64,000 bases of DNA from contig NZ_JAKNTK010000001.1 of assembly GCF_022440805.1 (NCBI RefSeq), positions 3,162,001 to 3,226,000 on the forward strand. Direction: 5' to 3'. The position numbers were made by a program, and so were the translations under genes. How positions within the stretch are numbered: position 1 is the stretch's first letter; the number at the start of each line of letters is the position of its first letter. This DNA is from Holdemania massiliensis. Its GTDB lineage: Bacteria > Bacillota_I > Bacilli_A > Erysipelotrichales > Erysipelotrichaceae. Positions 16,234-25,169 of the stretch are shown piece by piece. The notes under the pieces are model-generated. The model saw only the letters and a program-made list of their open reading frames with translations, did not search any database and was not told the DNA's origin.

Positions 16234-18926
16234 TCTCTATTTCCTCCATTTTTGTCCTTTGTATTTTGATACGTAAAACCATTTTCGATGTAATCATGCA
16301 AATAAGCAATCTCAGCTAATGAAATTTCAATGTTGTAATGCTTCATCAGCTCCTGAAAACAAATTCTAAATAGATGGATGAACTGTACTTGTTCTTTTTG
16401 AAATTCATCAAGATCCTCATGTGGAATTTCTGGCTGTTTCGTTACAAGCCGTTCAACCATACTGCTGATATGTAGATAAAGTCCTGCCATCACTTTACTA
16501 CTAAATTTTTGTTTCAATTCACGCTGAAGCTTTTTTAATGCCTCATCAATGAAATTAATTAGCGTAGTTGGATTCAAAATCGTCAGATTCTGCATAATAT
16601 TCTCCAAGGAAAAGTTTCTAAGCAAATTGGCATTGAGCTGTTTTATTTCCTCATTACTCAACATATTTTTCATTAACGAATACAATCTTTCCAAATTTTC
16701 TACGGAAATAATATCCTCTAAGGCAATATAAGGTGCAATTTCAATTTGTGTTGAATACGTACCCACAATCATAATCACATCATATTTTTCAACTAGCTTT
16801 TTCGCTTTTTCCTGATTCATGAGATCAACATAGTCAAAAGTGATAAATTGAATATCGGTTTTTTTCGGCATGCTCGTTTTGAATATCTGCATGACACGTT
16901 CAGTTGATTGAAGACCTGAATCGAACGTAAAAACAATCGCTTTCTTTTTTACTTTGCTTCCAAAAACATGAGATGTCAGATGATTTGCCTTCGCAGCTGT
17001 ATCTAAAATTTCCTGAATAGACTGGTTATGAATAATTCCATATCCCGCAGAAAGTGCTGTCTTTGTCGAAATATTATTAATCATTCCGACGTTCACCGAT
17101 GCATAATTGGCAACCTCCTGCCCAATTTGTTCTAATGATCCCATATCAACTAACAAAATAATTTCCTTTGAGATAGCCCGCGATAAGATGTAATTTCTAA
17201 TCTTCATAACAATTTCATTTGTATTCGTTTCTAACGGCATGTCAATCCCTTTAAAAACATAAACACCAAGTAAACGATTAACACTTTCTGCAATTGACGT
17301 TGCACTCGAATAGCCATGTGCAACAAGAATTCCAATTTTGTTCAGTTGTTCTAATGCCATTGCAGCGCCATTTAAGTTCATTGCCAAATACAGCTTCGAC
17401 ATAAAATCCATACGCATTTCCAACATACTAAAAATACGGTTATCAATTTCGTTTAGAAGTGTATTTTCCAAAAAGTAATTATTCTGAATAAACACGTCTA
17501 ATTCATTAATAAAATCAATATTTTGAATTTCCCAATTCCTAATATTGATATCAATGTATGTATTCTCAAAAAGAAATCGGGCAAGCATTTTCATTACACT
17601 TGAATCAATTACTGAATTATATTTGCTTTCGATTACTTCGAAAATACTTTTTACGACATTCTCCATTATCTGTATTTTGTTATCATTTTCTTGTTTTTCA
17701 AAAACCAAGTAATCACAATATTGATTCAATTTCAAATCAACATATTTTAGAAATTCTTCAGCGGGACTTTGGCATTGACGTTGTCTTTTAAATTCTTCTT
17801 TGATTTCTTCTGCTGTCGTAATCAATCTATCATGAAATAATAACGTACTTAATTGTTGCGAACTGTACAATTCCTGCTCAGCATTCCCTTCATATCGAAT
17901 TTCTTTTACTATTTCAATGGGCAGATGATAGTAAAAAATACATATTTTGTCGGGATGATCCTGTTCTTTATTGGCGTTAACTATTAGAGTTTCTATAGTT
18001 TGATTCAAAGTAATCAGATTCTGTGCGTAATCAAAGTGAACAAGTGAATAGTGAGCCAACCTTGAAATATAAATTTGCTTCTTTAAATTGTGTTCACAAA
18101 GTTTTATTTTTTTTACAATGAACGCTTCTCTTTCTTTTACCGGTCGCTCAATTAATCGTGGTAGATTAAAACTGAAATCGATCTCATTAAATAAAGAAGT
18201 ATCAATTAAATTTTCATCACTCACTGTAAAAATTAACCAATTTAGTTTTAGTTCTTTCTGATTCAATAAGTTCTTAATTCTAAAAATAATTTCTTTTTGA
18301 ATTTCTTTATTTACAACACCAAAATTTTCGAAAAGTAAAAGCCCATTCTTCGTTTTATAAAAAAGTCCAGTTATCGGATTAAAAATCAACTCCTGATAAT
18401 CATGATTTCCTTCAGTGCAACTGATTTTTATCATCTCTTTCATTTGTGAATCTTTGGAGCATAAAAATTCATAAATGATTTTTGCAAGATACGATTTTCC
18501 CGTTCCAGCTTCACCACAGAGTAAAAGAATGTTTGTCTTTTGATTATAGATCATAGATTCAACAGCTGTCATCAGCTTTCTTAGTGATCCGTCTTTACCG
18601 ATTACCTGCAAAAAAGACTGTTCTTTTTTGCTGATCTGATTCAACTCATTTTTGAATTCAGAGATACTAATATATTCACTGGCAGATATTTTTTTATCTA
18701 GTTCATTTTCGATCATTAAACGATCAAAATAAATCACTGGGCGTGTTGATATTTTAATCAGTTTTTCTTCAATAAACAGTGTATTCAAGTATTTTGAAAC
18801 CACAGATCTTGATAAATGGAATTGATCCGCAATTTCTTTTGTATTTTTACTGATCACACCCGTTTTAAGAAACTGCAGCGTTGCATTTTTTATGAGCTCA
18901 TGAATCTGTTGTTTGCTCTCCTGCAT
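16230..18926 (-). CDS. LevR/GfrR-like PRD transcriptional regulator with degenerate AAA+ domain
   Basis: The 898-residue protein has an N-terminal winged helix-turn-helix (about 1-70), an AAA+ region (about 105-330) with a good Walker A (GEAGTGKS, 138-145), a PRD (about 385-500), an EIIA-Man-like domain with His537 in VAHGYSSA, an EIIB-like segment (about 655-735) and a C-terminal PRD with His in GLYLHISSM. LevR proteins normally activate sigma-54 promoters. Here residues 172-200 lack the GAFTGA loop that contacts sigma-54, and Walker B reads LLLFEN with no Asp-Glu. I see no -24/-12 promoter upstream. It is the first gene of the operon it probably controls. The coding DNA is strikingly AT-rich. 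Confidence 0.85.
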   Translation of the reverse strand: MQESKQQIHELIKNATLQFLKTGVISKNTKEIADQFHLSRSVVSKYLNTLFIEEKLIKISTRPVIYFDRLMIENELDKKISASEYISISEFKNELNQISKKEQSFLQVIGKDGSLRKLMTAVESMIYNQKTNILLLCGEAGTGKSYLAKIIYEFLCSKDSQMKEMIKISCTEGNHDYQELIFNPITGLFYKTKNGLLLFENFGVVNKEIQKEIIFRIKNLLNQKELKLNWLIFTVSDENLIDTSLFNEIDFSFNLPRLIERPVKEREAFIVKKIKLCEHNLKKQIYISRLAHYSLVHFDYAQNLITLNQTIETLIVNANKEQDHPDKICIFYYHLPIEIVKEIRYEGNAEQELYSSQQLSTLLFHDRLITTAEEIKEEFKRQRQCQSPAEEFLKYVDLKLNQYCDYLVFEKQENDNKIQIMENVVKSIFEVIESKYNSVIDSSVMKMLARFLFENTYIDINIRNWEIQNIDFINELDVFIQNNYFLENTLLNEIDNRIFSMLEMRMDFMSKLYLAMNLNGAAMALEQLNKIGILVAHGYSSATSIAESVNRLLGVYVFKGIDMPLETNTNEIVMKIRNYILSRAISKEIILLVDMGSLEQIGQEVANYASVNVGMINNISTKTALSAGYGIIHNQSIQEILDTAAKANHLTSHVFGSKVKKKAIVFTFDSGLQSTERVMQIFKTSMPKKTDIQFITFDYVDLMNQEKAKKLVEKYDVIMIVGTYSTQIEIAPYIALEDIISVENLERLYSLMKNMLSNEEIKQLNANLLRNFSLENIMQNLTILNPTTLINFIDEALKKLQRELKQKFSSKVMAGLYLHISSMVERLVTKQPEIPHEDLDEFQKEQVQFIHLFRICFQELMKHYNIEISLAEIAYLHDYIENGFTYQNTKDKNGGNRE

Positions 18927-19010
18927 CTTGCCATCTCCTTTTCATCAAGATTTTAACTTTGATTCCATTTTATATAGAGAGCGTCCGCCCGTCAGGATAG
19001 TTGTTAATTT

Positions 19011-19107
19011 TGCACACTAATTCACTAAATATGCACACTAAAAGAATCGATAAACAAAACAAAACGATTGTTTAGCGTTATTCCTATAGTCTTTATTTAG
19101 TGTGCAT
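19011..19107. promoter_or_regulatory. Three copies of TGCACACTAA upstream of the PTS operon
   Basis: TGCACACTAA occurs at 19011-19020 and 19032-19041 as a direct repeat with a 21-base period. It occurs inverted at 19097-19106, where 12 bases (TTTAGTGTGCAT) match the second copy exactly. A weak SigA-like promoter (CTGACG, 17 bases, TAAAAT on the minus strand) lies between the repeats and the regulator start at 18926. The repeats are good candidates for operator sites of the PRD regulator. The rest of 18927-19198 holds no gene I can support. Confidence 0.6.
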
Positions 19108-19198
19108 AAAATAGTCATAAATAAACATTGATTTAATTAATTCGAGAGTTGCAATAGGGTGCTTTTTATCACTTCCATTCGATGTTTAACTTGATTTC

Positions 19199-19229
19199 AA
19201 AAAAAAATCCAGAACTAAACCGTCTGGAT
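19199..19229 (-). terminator. Terminator of the lemA transcript
   Basis: Stem ATCCAGA (19207-19213) / TCTGGAT (19223-19229), followed on the minus strand by a run of T. Confidence 0.85.
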
Positions 19230-19264
19230 GTCTTCGTTTATTTTTATTCATGGAGCTTTTAGAA

Positions 19265-19795
19265 CTACAGATAGATTTCCAAATTCTCGTTTTTTTCCGT
19301 TTCCGCCTGGAAAAAGGCTTTTGCTTCCGCATGGATCCAGCCCGCGATCAAACTGGACGGAAACATCTGAAGCTTTTCATTATACCGTGCCACGTTCGCA
19401 TTGTAAGCGCGGCGGGCGGCCTGCAGATGTTCCTCGACGTCCGCGATCGTTTCCTGAAGCTGCAGAAAATTGGCGGAGGCCTGTAACTGCGGATAGCCTT
19501 CCGCTACCATCAATAACTGTTTTTGCACCTGGGTATACTGATCCGCCAGCGCTTCTTTTTCGTTCAGCGTCATTGAAGTGCGCAGCTTCGTCAATTCAGT
19601 CAGTACCGCCTGCTCGTGCTTGGTATATCCGCGGACGGCTTCCTGAATGTTCATCAGCGAGTCATAGCGCTTTGCCAGCGCTACATCAATCCCTGACAGC
19701 GCTTCCTCACATTTAATCCGGCTGCGGATCAGTTGGTTATAGAGTCCAATTCCCGTACCGATTACAACGATGAGAACACCTAACAAAATAATCAT
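19265..19795 (-). CDS. lemA: LemA family membrane protein
   Basis: The 176-residue protein has one N-terminal membrane helix (about 1-20) and then a long helical LemA domain with YNQLIRSRIKCEEALSGIDVAL near the start, GYPQLQASANFLQLQ and YNANVARYNEKLQMFPSSL. The cell-facing helical bundle has no known enzyme activity. The gene follows a DUF3137 gene on the same strand, a common pairing in Firmicutes, which suggests a joint envelope function. Confidence 0.93.
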   Translation of the reverse strand: MIILLGVLIVVIGTGIGLYNQLIRSRIKCEEALSGIDVALAKRYDSLMNIQEAVRGYTKHEQAVLTELTKLRTSMTLNEKEALADQYTQVQKQLLMVAEGYPQLQASANFLQLQETIADVEEHLQAARRAYNANVARYNEKLQMFPSSLIAGWIHAEAKAFFQAETEKNENLEIYL

Positions 19796-19849
19796 AATTT
19801 ATTCCCCTTTCTCTGTCTGCCCTCCCTGCGGCGAAATTTCTGTTCCTAT

Positions 19850-20704
19850 TCAGGCCAGCTGAAGCAAGTCGATCAATTCACAGATCAGTCGGGCTTCCTT
19901 GCGGATTTCGTTCAGCTGCGGCAAGGTGATCGCCGAAAATACCGGCGGCTCAAAGCTGTTCTGCCGATTGTCCACCGCGACATGGAACTGCCGGTCGAAA
20001 AAGCCATAATACATCCGGCCGGCGATTTCCCGTTCCGCCTGTTCCAGCTTTTCCATAAAATGCGGCGTCAACAAATAAAAGGCTTCCTGTTCATCCTCGG
20101 CATAGATCTCAAACTTCTCATTGAACGCCTCATTTTCCATTTCAATCCGTTCCGTTTTTAATCCGCTGAACCATCCGCCCGGCTTTCCGTTGGCAAGAAA
20201 CTCTTTTTCCCGCACCAACAAATAATGGCCAAAATTCTTGGGAAAATCAAATACCATCCACGGACCTTCAAACAACGTTGTCACCGTCGTCGTCTTCCCG
20301 GTATGCGTCACCTGCTGAGTTAAAACATCACTGCGGCGAAACGGACAGCCATGATAACTGCCAGAGAGCTGATCATCGCTGAAAAAACGGTTGCCGGTAG
20401 GGATAAAATGAGCTTCCTCCACCCACTCCTGGTTAAAGCCGGCATCCGCGTTCAGCTTGACATCATCGAACATTTCCCGCAGAACCGCCAGCACGATTTG
20501 ATTTTTATACGCTCGGACATATTTCGGCTTCTCCGTGATGTTGATCCACAAGATCAGAACCAACCCCAAGACACCTGTCAATACGCCGAAGGAAAAGCTG
20601 GAAAATAACAGGAGTACTCCCACGCCTATCAGAACACCTCCCAATACGGTTACGACCATAATTCGTTCCCGCTGATGATTCAGCTGCACTAAAATTTCAT
20701 CCAA
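19850..20704 (-). CDS. DUF3137 membrane-anchored protein
   Basis: The 284-residue protein has two adjacent hydrophobic helices near the N-terminus (about 18-65) and then the DUF3137 domain: NRFFSDDQLSGSYHG, TTLFEGPWMVFDFPK and a C-terminal PHFMEKLEQ region. I start at TTG 20704, behind a GGGGGG site. The extended -10 promoter at 20729-20737 lies downstream of longer in-frame starts and rules them out. It is co-transcribed with lemA, which begins 54 bases downstream. Function is unknown. Confidence 0.8.
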   Translation of the reverse strand: MDEILVQLNHQRERIMVVTVLGGVLIGVGVLLLFSSFSFGVLTGVLGLVLILWINITEKPKYVRAYKNQIVLAVLREMFDDVKLNADAGFNQEWVEEAHFIPTGNRFFSDDQLSGSYHGCPFRRSDVLTQQVTHTGKTTTVTTLFEGPWMVFDFPKNFGHYLLVREKEFLANGKPGGWFSGLKTERIEMENEAFNEKFEIYAEDEQEAFYLLTPHFMEKLEQAEREIAGRMYYGFFDRQFHVAVDNRQNSFEPPVFSAITLPQLNEIRKEARLICELIDLLQLA

Positions 20705-20728
20705 TCTGATCCCCCCATCCTGATTTTC

Positions 20729-20737
20729 ATTATAGCA
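20729..20737 (-). promoter_or_regulatory. Extended -10 promoter of the DUF3137-lemA operon
   Basis: Minus-strand TGCTATAAT (20737-20729) with a poor -35. It fixes the gene start at TTG 20704. Confidence 0.65.
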
Positions 20738-20812
20738 TGCGGCTGACGCACAATTCATGTTCGTAAGAAAATTGTCAAACTCTTTGGGCAGTTCGTCAGA
20801 CTTGACCATCAG

Positions 20813-20855
20813 AAAACCGAAGCTCTGGATCAAGGATCACTTTGGCTTCGGTTTT
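20813..20855. terminator. Terminator of the MacAB-like operon
   Basis: Eleven-base stem AAAACCGAAGC (20813-20823) / GCTTCGGTTTT (20845-20855). T runs on both strands make it usable in both directions; the operon ending at 20878 is the obvious user. Confidence 0.8.
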
Positions 20856-20877
20856 TTTCATTCTTGACAAAAACAGA

Positions 20878-22095
20878 TTAATCCCGGCGCAGCGCTTCAA
20901 TCGGCGAAAGATTGGCAGCCTTGCGGGCTGGGACAATCCCGAAGAAAATGCCGACAGCGGAAGAAAACAGGGTTGCGATCAGAATTGTGGACAGGCTGAT
21001 CCGCGGGGTCAGCGGCATGACCAGGCAGATCAATTCTGCTCCGCCGATCCCCAGAATAATTCCGATAATGCCGCCGATTGCGGTAATGATCGCCGATTCA
21101 GCGAGAAACTGCCACAAAATCGAACTGGTCCGCGCGCCCAGGCCTTTGCGGATACCAATTTCCCGGGTTCTTTCCGTTACGGATACCAGCATGATGTTCA
21201 TAACACCGATGCCGCCGACCAGCAGACTGATCGCAGCGACAAATGAGATGAAGGTGGTGATCATGTTCAGCACTTCATTGATCTGTCCCATCTGTTCGTT
21301 GAATTCCTGCATCAGGAAGGCGCCTTTGCCTTGGGTTTGATGACGGCTGTCAAGCAGGCTCAGCGCCGATTGAGCTACCGAAGCGGAATATTCATTGCCT
21401 TCGGAGATAATATAGATGCTGCTGAAATCATCCGTCCCCATATCAAAGGACTGCAGTGCCGTATACGGCATTTCCATCGAAATTGGCGCGCCTTCATACG
21501 TTGAGGAAACAAACGTCCCCTCAACATCCTTGCGCACCCCGATAATCCGAATGTCCTTGGTAATATTCATAATCGAAGCTTCAATCGACATGCCGACGAT
21601 ATCTGCTGTGCCAAACAATTTCTTGGCATCGGATTCGCCGATCACGCCGACTAAGCGTCCGCCTTCAAAATCAGATTCATCAAAATAGCGCCCATGCAGC
21701 ATCGGCTGCACCGACATCGCATTCATATCCGGATTGCCGCCGCTGATCGACAGATCAAAATTGCCTTTTTGGGTTAAGGCATTGCCCCATGCGCCCAGCG
21801 TCGGCGTCACCCCTTTAACGTGGTCGATTTTCGTGCGGATCGTATCGATGTCCTTTTCCGTAATATACGCCGGTTCCCCTGCTGTATAATTCTGACTGGC
21901 ATAAATGTAGATCTGACCGCCGGCAATGCTGTTGAGTTCATCGCTGATCGTTCCTTTAGCGCCGTTGCCGATCGCCATAATCATGATAACGGAAGAGATG
22001 CCGATAATAATTCCCAGCATCGTCAGAATCGACCGGCCTTTATTCGCCCGGATATTCTTGACCGCCATCTTTACATATTCAAATAGCTGCGTCAT
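20878..22095 (-). CDS. MacB-like ABC transporter permease (FtsX family)
   Basis: The 405-residue protein has one N-terminal membrane helix, an extracytoplasmic MacB periplasmic-core-like domain (about 40-270) and a C-terminal FtsX block of three helices that includes LLVGGIGVMNIMLVSVTERTREIG and ends in VPARKAANLSPIEALR. It is the third gene of the operon, after the ATPase and the adaptor protein. Such mechanotransducing transporters export peptides, antibiotics or lipoproteins, and the substrate here cannot be told. Confidence 0.92.
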   Translation of the reverse strand: MTQLFEYVKMAVKNIRANKGRSILTMLGIIIGISSVIMIMAIGNGAKGTISDELNSIAGGQIYIYASQNYTAGEPAYITEKDIDTIRTKIDHVKGVTPTLGAWGNALTQKGNFDLSISGGNPDMNAMSVQPMLHGRYFDESDFEGGRLVGVIGESDAKKLFGTADIVGMSIEASIMNITKDIRIIGVRKDVEGTFVSSTYEGAPISMEMPYTALQSFDMGTDDFSSIYIISEGNEYSASVAQSALSLLDSRHQTQGKGAFLMQEFNEQMGQINEVLNMITTFISFVAAISLLVGGIGVMNIMLVSVTERTREIGIRKGLGARTSSILWQFLAESAIITAIGGIIGIILGIGGAELICLVMPLTPRISLSTILIATLFSSAVGIFFGIVPARKAANLSPIEALRRD

Positions 22096-22107
22096 CTGCG
22101 GCCTCCT

Positions 22108-23817
22108 TTACTGCTGGACAGGCGTGACCTGCAACCCCTCCTGCAGTCCGGCCGCGGCGCTCAGCACGATCAGATCGCCTTCGCTCAGTCCGGAGCAAAT
22201 TTCCGCCTCGTCATCGGAAGTCACGCCGATCTCAACTGACTTGCGGATTAACAGACCGTTTTCAACAGCATAGACAAAGCTTCCCTCACGATCGGTATTG
22301 ATCGCTTCCACCGGAACTAACAGCACGTTATCAGCTTTGGCCGTATTGACGGAAACCTTCGCTTCTACGCCTAAGAAAATGTTGTCATCCGGATTGTCGA
22401 ACCGTACCTGAGCATGGATTACCGGTGTTCCCTGAGCATTGACCTCAGCGACCTTGCTGATCTTTTCCACCGTACCGGTATATTGTGAACCGGCCAGCGT
22501 AATCTGGGCTTTCTGTCCGACTGCGATCTTTTCCAAATCGTACTTCGTGATTGAAATCTCAGTCATGACCTCGCGGTTGGAAGCGATCGTGATCAGTTCC
22601 ATACCTTCGGATGTCGCGGCGCCTTCCTTGGTGTTGACCTTGGTGACAATGCCGGAGAATTCGGCCTTGATCCCAGCTCGTGCCAGCTGCAGCAGCTCTT
22701 GGGTGCTCATCGCAGCCAGTTCGCTTAAATTGGTATTGGCCTGCAGCTGAGTCTTCATTTCGTTGGAAAGAATCGCAGCCTGGGCTGAATCGCGAACGCC
22801 TTCCCGCTTAGCCAGCTCGGATTCCTTCTGACTTAATTCGGTCGTGGCTTTTTCCAGGTCAGCCTGCAGCTGGACAACCTTTGCCGCCGCATCACCAGAG
22901 GCCCCCTGCAGCTGCTTGATCTGGTCTGCAATTTCCTGCTTCCGCTGCTTATGAGAATCCATTGTCGTATTGAGCTCAGTCAGCTCGCCTTGCAGGCGAT
23001 TGATCTCCTGCTGCAGCCTTTCGATTTCAGTGCTTGGATCCTCTGTCGGAGCCGGACTTGTGGAAGGATCAGGTGAGGATGGATTAAGCAGGGCATCCAG
23101 AGCCGCCTGATTCTGGTCGATTTCTCTCTGTTTTTCACTGATCTGCAGCTCCAGCTGAGCGATTTGACCGTCTAAATCTCCCGCTTCTTTCTGCAGTTCG
23201 GCAATTTTCTGTTGGTTGGCGGCGTTGCTGCCTTCCTGTTCAGCCTGTTCTTTTTGCGCTTGGGCCAGCTGATCTTTTAATTTACTGACACGGTCACGCA
23301 GATCGTTGGCTTCGGCATAAAGCTTTTCGGCATCATGCTTAGCCTGGCTGTATTCATTGGCTTTTTCATTGCTTTTATTCAAGCTGTCGTTATATCCGCT
23401 GCGCGCCGCGGTCAGCTCCAGATTGGCTTTCTGCACCTGTTCCTGAATCGAATCCAGATCATAACCGACGATCAGATCGCCGGCGCTGACGTTATCTCCT
23501 ACTTCCAGCGGCAGCTTCGCAATGTTCGCGCTGACCGGTGAAAAGTAGGTCTTCTCAGATAAGGAAGAAACCAATCCGCTGGTATCCAGCGTCTGCTCTA
23601 CATTACCGCGGGTAACCGAGGTCACCGCCACCGTTGGCAGCATGGGCTTGCGTGTTAAGTTGGAAACGACGACATAGAGAACGAGCAGTCCGACGGCGCC
23701 CAGAATCAAGGTTTTCTTCTTCGGCAAAGTCAGCCTGTGTTTTTTCTTCTCTTTTCCCGGCTTCTTTTCCGGTACTGTCGGTTCAACTTCAATGACTTCT
23801 ACTTGCTTTTCTTCCAT
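22108..23817 (-). CDS. MacA/HlyD-type efflux adaptor with long coiled coil
   Basis: The 569-residue protein has a short cytoplasmic Lys/Pro-rich start and one membrane helix (about 32-50). A lipoyl-like hairpin and then an unusually long Gln/Glu/Ala-rich coiled coil (about 125-345) follow; the coil is broken by a Ser/Pro/Thr linker near residue 250. Beta-barrel and membrane-proximal domains end the protein. It is well above the ~370 residues of Gram-negative MacA, and the extra length is in the hairpin. In a Gram-positive cell the hairpin would reach into the wall. It lies between and belongs with the ATPase and permease genes. Confidence 0.88.
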   Translation of the reverse strand: MEEKQVEVIEVEPTVPEKKPGKEKKKHRLTLPKKKTLILGAVGLLVLYVVVSNLTRKPMLPTVAVTSVTRGNVEQTLDTSGLVSSLSEKTYFSPVSANIAKLPLEVGDNVSAGDLIVGYDLDSIQEQVQKANLELTAARSGYNDSLNKSNEKANEYSQAKHDAEKLYAEANDLRDRVSKLKDQLAQAQKEQAEQEGSNAANQQKIAELQKEAGDLDGQIAQLELQISEKQREIDQNQAALDALLNPSSPDPSTSPAPTEDPSTEIERLQQEINRLQGELTELNTTMDSHKQRKQEIADQIKQLQGASGDAAAKVVQLQADLEKATTELSQKESELAKREGVRDSAQAAILSNEMKTQLQANTNLSELAAMSTQELLQLARAGIKAEFSGIVTKVNTKEGAATSEGMELITIASNREVMTEISITKYDLEKIAVGQKAQITLAGSQYTGTVEKISKVAEVNAQGTPVIHAQVRFDNPDDNIFLGVEAKVSVNTAKADNVLLVPVEAINTDREGSFVYAVENGLLIRKSVEIGVTSDDEAEICSGLSEGDLIVLSAAAGLQEGLQVTPVQQ

Positions 23818-23819
23818 CT

Positions 23820-24518
23820 TTACTTTCCTCCCTCATTGTTTATATCGGAATCGATCTGGCCGTCGCGAATATGAATAATCCGTTTTGCCTGGGCGGCAAT
23901 CTCATTGTCATGCGTAATCAGAATGACGGTTCGTCCGCTGGCATGCAGCTGCTTCAGAATTCCCAGAATCTCTTTGCTTGAAGCTGAATCCAGGTTGCCT
24001 GTCGGCTCATCCGCTAAAATTAACGGCGGAGCGGCGGCAATCGCACGGGCAATCGCCACACGCTGCTGCTGACCGCCGGACATCTGGGAAGGCTTATGAT
24101 CAAGCCGGTGACCCAGCCCGACTTTTTCTAATGAAGCAATCGCCAGCTGACGCCGTTCCCGTTTGCCAATACCGCGATAAATCAGGGGAACCTCAACATT
24201 TTCCACGGCCGTCAGATTGGGGATCAAGTTAAATCCCTGAAAAATAAAACCGATTTCACGGTTGCGGATATCCGACAGTTCATTGTCGCTCAGCTTGGCC
24301 ACATTCTGGCCGCTCAGATAATAATCACCTGAAGTCGGTACATCAAGACAGCCCAGCTGATTCATCAATGTTGATTTTCCTGAACCGGACTGCCCGATGA
24401 TCGCCACCAATTCACCGCGGTTAATCGTCAGATTGACATGATCCAACGCTCGGACTTCCACTTCTCCCGGATTGTATATTTTACATAGATCCCTGATTTC
24501 AATTAAAGCTTCAGCCAT
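23820..24518 (-). CDS. MacB/LolD-type ABC transporter ATPase
   Basis: The 232-residue ATPase has Walker A GQSGSGKST, signature MSGGQQQR, Walker B LILADEPTGNLD and the switch His in ITHD. It is the first gene of the three-gene efflux operon, with GGGAGGG before its ATG, and the adaptor follows after two bases. Confidence 0.95.
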   Translation of the reverse strand: MAEALIEIRDLCKIYNPGEVEVRALDHVNLTINRGELVAIIGQSGSGKSTLMNQLGCLDVPTSGDYYLSGQNVAKLSDNELSDIRNREIGFIFQGFNLIPNLTAVENVEVPLIYRGIGKRERRQLAIASLEKVGLGHRLDHKPSQMSGGQQQRVAIARAIAAAPPLILADEPTGNLDSASSKEILGILKQLHASGRTVILITHDNEIAAQAKRIIHIRDGQIDSDINNEGGK

Positions 24519-24614
24519 GAACTTCCCTCCCTGTCATGCTTAAATCGATCTCCATTATAAAGTCCAAGGCTTAAACCCATCGAAAGGAATCCTAAAGAAC
24601 TTTATAAGATTTTT

Positions 24615-24659
24615 GTATTAAGACAGTAACACATTAATACATCATTGAACTATTGTCAA
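24615..24659 (-). promoter_or_regulatory. Promoter of the efflux operon with overlapping inverted repeat
   Basis: Minus-strand TTGACA (24659-24654) and TAATGT (24636-24631) are 17 bases apart. The inverted repeat GTATTAA (24615-24621) / TTAATAC (24634-24640) covers the -10 and start point, suggesting a repressor site. The remainder of 24519-24880 is AT-rich and holds no gene I can support. Confidence 0.6.
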
Positions 24660-24880
24660 TCCTTTTTTTACAAATTTCTGATCTTTTTTCTCATATATCT
24701 TTTTCTTTTTTTTCTTATTTATCTTTCTTGAAGCTTATTATATTCTGATTTTCGTAAAAAGCAAGCCCCCTTTTTCCAGATTCTGCCTGATATCAACATT
24801 ATTGTACGCGCGGATGTTACGCTTCACCATGGATTTAACTTGCAAATAACGAACAATCCTGTCACATTCCCTAAATACAG

Positions 24881-24925
24881 AAAAACGCGGGAACTGCCGA
24901 TGAAGTTGGCCTTGGTCCCACGTTT
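24881..24925 (-). terminator. Terminator after the small ORF
   Basis: Stem AAACGCGGGA (24883-24892) / TCCCACGTTT (24916-24925) with one mismatch and a 23-base loop, followed on the minus strand by TTTTTC. The hairpin begins at the stop codon of the ORF at 24924-25169, which supports that ORF being, or having been, a gene. Confidence 0.55.
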
Positions 24926-25169
24926 AAATCACGCTTAAAAATTGTTCGATCTGTTCCCGCAGCCACTGAAATCGGGTTAACGAGTGAATCTCAAACACGA
25001 TCAGCTGAGCTGCAGCTAGCACTATCAGCCGCTGTATTTGTTCCTGCAGCATCATCGCCAGAAAAAAACCACCCCAGGTGAGATCCCTGCACAGGCGATC
25101 AAACGGAACCTGAGTTTTGGTAATCTGCCGCTCCATCGCAATGATCTTCTGCCCTAGAGGACAGGTCAA
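24924..25169 (-). CDS. Small hypothetical protein, possibly frameshifted
   Basis: The frame gives 81 residues with a poor TTG start and no good ribosome-binding site. One hydrophobic helix (about 33-62) is followed by a charged tail. A 16-codon frame beginning at ATG 25216, four bases after GGAG, ends by a four-base overlap (TTGA) with this frame. Adding one base in the A5 run at 25173-25177 would join the two into a 97-residue protein with a proper start. So this is either a frameshifted gene, a coupled leader and gene, or chance. I recognise no family. Confidence 0.4.
   Translation of the reverse strand: MTCPLGQKIIAMERQITKTQVPFDRLCRDLTWGGFFLAMMLQEQIQRLIVLAAAQLIVFEIHSLTRFQWLREQIEQFLSVI

Noticed and set aside
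20705..20833. Longer N-terminus for the DUF3137 protein
   Set aside because: An extended -10 promoter at 20729-20737 falls inside the extension, and a strong ribosome-binding site precedes TTG 20704.
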